Of a stretch of 64,000 nt of DNA, positions 62,711 through 64,000 are shown in pieces (positions within the stretch are counted from its first letter, which is position 1; the number at the start of each line of letters is the position of its first letter). Source of the DNA: Polystyrenella longa. Its GTDB lineage: Bacteria; Planctomycetota; Planctomycetia; Planctomycetales; Planctomycetaceae. Below the pieces are notes generated by a model. It saw only the letters and a program-made list of their open reading frames with translations, was not told the DNA's origin and ran no database searches. The position numbers and the translations under genes are program-made. Location of the stretch: positions 2,503,001-2,567,000 of the forward strand of contig NZ_CP036281.1 of the NCBI RefSeq assembly GCF_007750395.1, given 5' to 3'.

Positions 62711-64000
62711 TCAGGAGACATTCAATTCCAGTACGTCATCCGCTTTGCGGACCAGACGGGCACAATCTTCTTTGAGGTGCATGATTGTCAATTGTTTTCC
62801 CTGTTGACGATACAGTTGAGCCACTGCGTTAATTGCTTCCAGAGCGGAGTGGTCGTAGACCGTACAGTCCTGAAATTCAATGACGACATGTTCAGGGTCG
62901 TTAATCGGATCGAAGAACTCTTTGAAACTGGAAACAGCTCCAAAGAAGAACGATCCTTTCAGGACGTAGGTTCGAGTATCACCATCGTCGATGATATCGA
63001 CATTTAATCGGGTCGATTTCTTCCAGGCAAATACCAGTGAGGAAACTGCAACACCGGCTACCACGGCGATAGCAAGGTCGAAGATAACCGTCATCGCAGA
63101 GACCAGAATGATCACGAGGAAGTCACTTCCCGGAATTTTGTTCCAGAGTCTTAAGGTGGTCCATTCGAAAGTAGCGATCACGACGATAAACATCACACCC
63201 ACGAGCGAAGCAACTGGGATCAGCCCGATGCAATTCCATAGTGGCGGAAAAATAATGAAACAGAGAAGGAAGCTGGCGGCGCAAATACCGGATAGTCTCC
63301 CACGTCCACCAGATCGAATGTTAATCATGGACTGGCCAATCATGGCACAACCACCCATCCCACCGAATAACCCACAGATAATATTAGCCGCTCCCTGCCC
63401 AATACACTCCCGGTTACTGCTGCCTCGGGTCTGAGTCAGTTCGTCAATCAAGGTCAGGGTCATGAGCGATTCGATCAATCCGACGGCGGACAAAGTGAGC
63501 GCCAGGCCGAGAATGATCATGAAGCTTTGAGGTGTCCAATCAATAGAAGGGATCTGGAAGGCTCCCGCAATTCGCGTCGATTCTTCTTCGGGAACTTCGA
63601 CGTCCGCAGCGGCTAGTGCCGTTCCGGCGGCGTCAATCTCGGAGAGTTTCAGATCCTCTTTTTGTTCGTTGAACAACTTGGATTTAAATGTTTTCTCTGC
63701 CGCCATCTCATTCTGACTTTCAACGAAGTCCTGAACAGTGACAGACTCAATCGGGCTGAAGTTGACGAGTAATGTCATCGCGACGATGGCCACGAGTGTC
63801 CCAGGAACTGCTTTTGTGAATCGTGGCAGATAATGAATGATGAGCATCGTACCACCAATGAGGCACAGAGTCGTCAGCAACGCGCCTCCGGACATCCAGT
63901 CACCCGTAATCTGAAAATTACCAGTCATCTTGTCGTATAACAGACGGTAGTTTTCTTTGAACTGTCCAAACTGCGCGAGCCCGATCACGATCGCAAGCCC
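62711..64000 (-). CDS. SulP-family anion transporter with STAS domain (N-terminus outside window)
   Basis: At least 429 residues; the 5' end lies beyond the right edge. Several transmembrane helices ('GALLTTLCLIGGTMLIIHYL', 'ALTLSAVGLIESLMTLTLI') and the SulP signature around 'GQGAANIICGLFGGMGGCAMI' are present. The C-terminal STAS domain (about the last 110 residues) includes 'VVIEFQDCTVYDHSALEAI'. The family carries sulfate, bicarbonate or other anions, and the closest match by eye is the bicarbonate/sulfate group. A hydrophilic loop with 'EKTFKSKLFNEQKEDLKL' is larger than usual. Function as a transporter is confident; the substrate is not. Confidence 0.9.
   Translation of the reverse strand, partial: GLAIVIGLAQFGQFKENYRLLYDKMTGNFQITGDWMSGGALLTTLCLIGGTMLIIHYLPRFTKAVPGTLVAIVAMTLLVNFSPIESVTVQDFVESQNEMAAEKTFKSKLFNEQKEDLKLSEIDAAGTALAAADVEVPEEESTRIAGAFQIPSIDWTPQSFMIILGLALTLSAVGLIESLMTLTLIDELTQTRGSSNRECIGQGAANIICGLFGGMGGCAMIGQSMINIRSGGRGRLSGICAASFLLCFIIFPPLWNCIGLIPVASLVGVMFIVVIATFEWTTLRLWNKIPGSDFLVIILVSAMTVIFDLAIAVVAGVAVSSLVFAWKKSTRLNVDIIDDGDTRTYVLKGSFFFGAVSSFKEFFDPINDPEHVVIEFQDCTVYDHSALEAINAVAQLYRQQGKQLTIMHLKEDCARLVRKADDVLELNVS

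Noticed and set aside
1-64000. Searched by eye for CRISPR arrays, insertion sequences, phage genes, restriction or toxin-antitoxin pairs.
   Set aside because: No regularly spaced repeats, transposases, integrases or paired small toxin/antitoxin genes were seen. The FRG-like fragment at the left edge is too short to infer a defence island.

Overview
The window reads as a chromosomal segment of a planctomycete (Planctomycetota, probably Planctomycetaceae-like). I infer this from gene content, since no rRNA or other marker is present. The supporting genes are two DUF1080 (3-keto-disaccharide hydrolase-like) secreted proteins, a formylglycine-type sulfatase, a secreted coiled-coil/cytochrome c/WD40 fusion, an ECF sigma factor fused to a membrane anchor and an outer domain, an RG/RGG-rich secreted EF-hand protein, a secreted PQQ-type propeller and several secreted hydrolases. 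Base composition looks close to 50% GC. No tRNA, rRNA, CRISPR array, insertion sequence, integrase or phage gene was found. The segment is ordinary, gene-dense chromosome with a few unusually long gene-free stretches.

Layout. 1-190: 3' end of a probable FRG-domain gene. 332-7256 (+): DUF1080 protein, FAD oxidoreductase, Rieske oxygenase, sialidase-like propeller and heparan-sulfamidase-like sulfatase, a plausible catabolic set for modified or sulfated glycans. 7310-12087: aldo/keto reductase, a structured leader before a 29-codon very basic gene, the coiled-coil/cytochrome/WD40 fusion, and a RidA protein. 12450-18237 (+): sodium:solute symporter, secreted amidohydrolase, and the folate branch pair pabB and pabA. 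18575-22842: thioredoxin/YHS protein, 1.6 kb with no gene, then rho with a large low-complexity insert. 23099-28642 (-): ECF sigma fusion, menC-type enolase-superfamily enzyme, and an Hsp70 with a zinc ribbon. 28920-34136 (+): secreted STN-like protein, then a sugar-phosphate run (PPi-type phosphofructokinase, HAD phosphatase, 6-phosphogluconate dehydrogenase).

34959-43548: acyltransferase, MBL hydrolase and methyltransferase pair, second sialidase-like protein, a frameshifted gene, a possible deoxyhypusine-synthase-fold protein, an LRR-like protein and an unknown coiled-coil protein. 43549-53872: VOC protein, phospholipid-methyltransferase-like enzyme, EF-hand protein, membrane coiled-coil protein, a small H/Y/G-rich secreted gene broken by a 4-bp duplication, SGNH hydrolase, DJ-1/PfpI protein, small zinc-ribbon protein, sugar isomerase/epimerase, amidase and SDR. 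54015-64000: PQQ propeller, Nramp-like transporter, FKBP isomerase, ornithine cyclodeaminase-like enzyme, diguanylate cyclase, second DUF1080 protein and a SulP transporter cut by the window edge.

The most interesting signals are the structured leader plus tiny basic gene near 8.5-8.9 kb, the hairpin-rich gene-free 1.6 kb before rho, the sigma factor/membrane/outer-domain fusion, the Hsp70 with a zinc ribbon, the possible deoxyhypusine-synthase-like bacterial protein, and two genes whose reading frame is broken in ways that simple indels explain. No clear new defence or mobile system is visible. All family assignments come from reading motifs by eye, without database searches.
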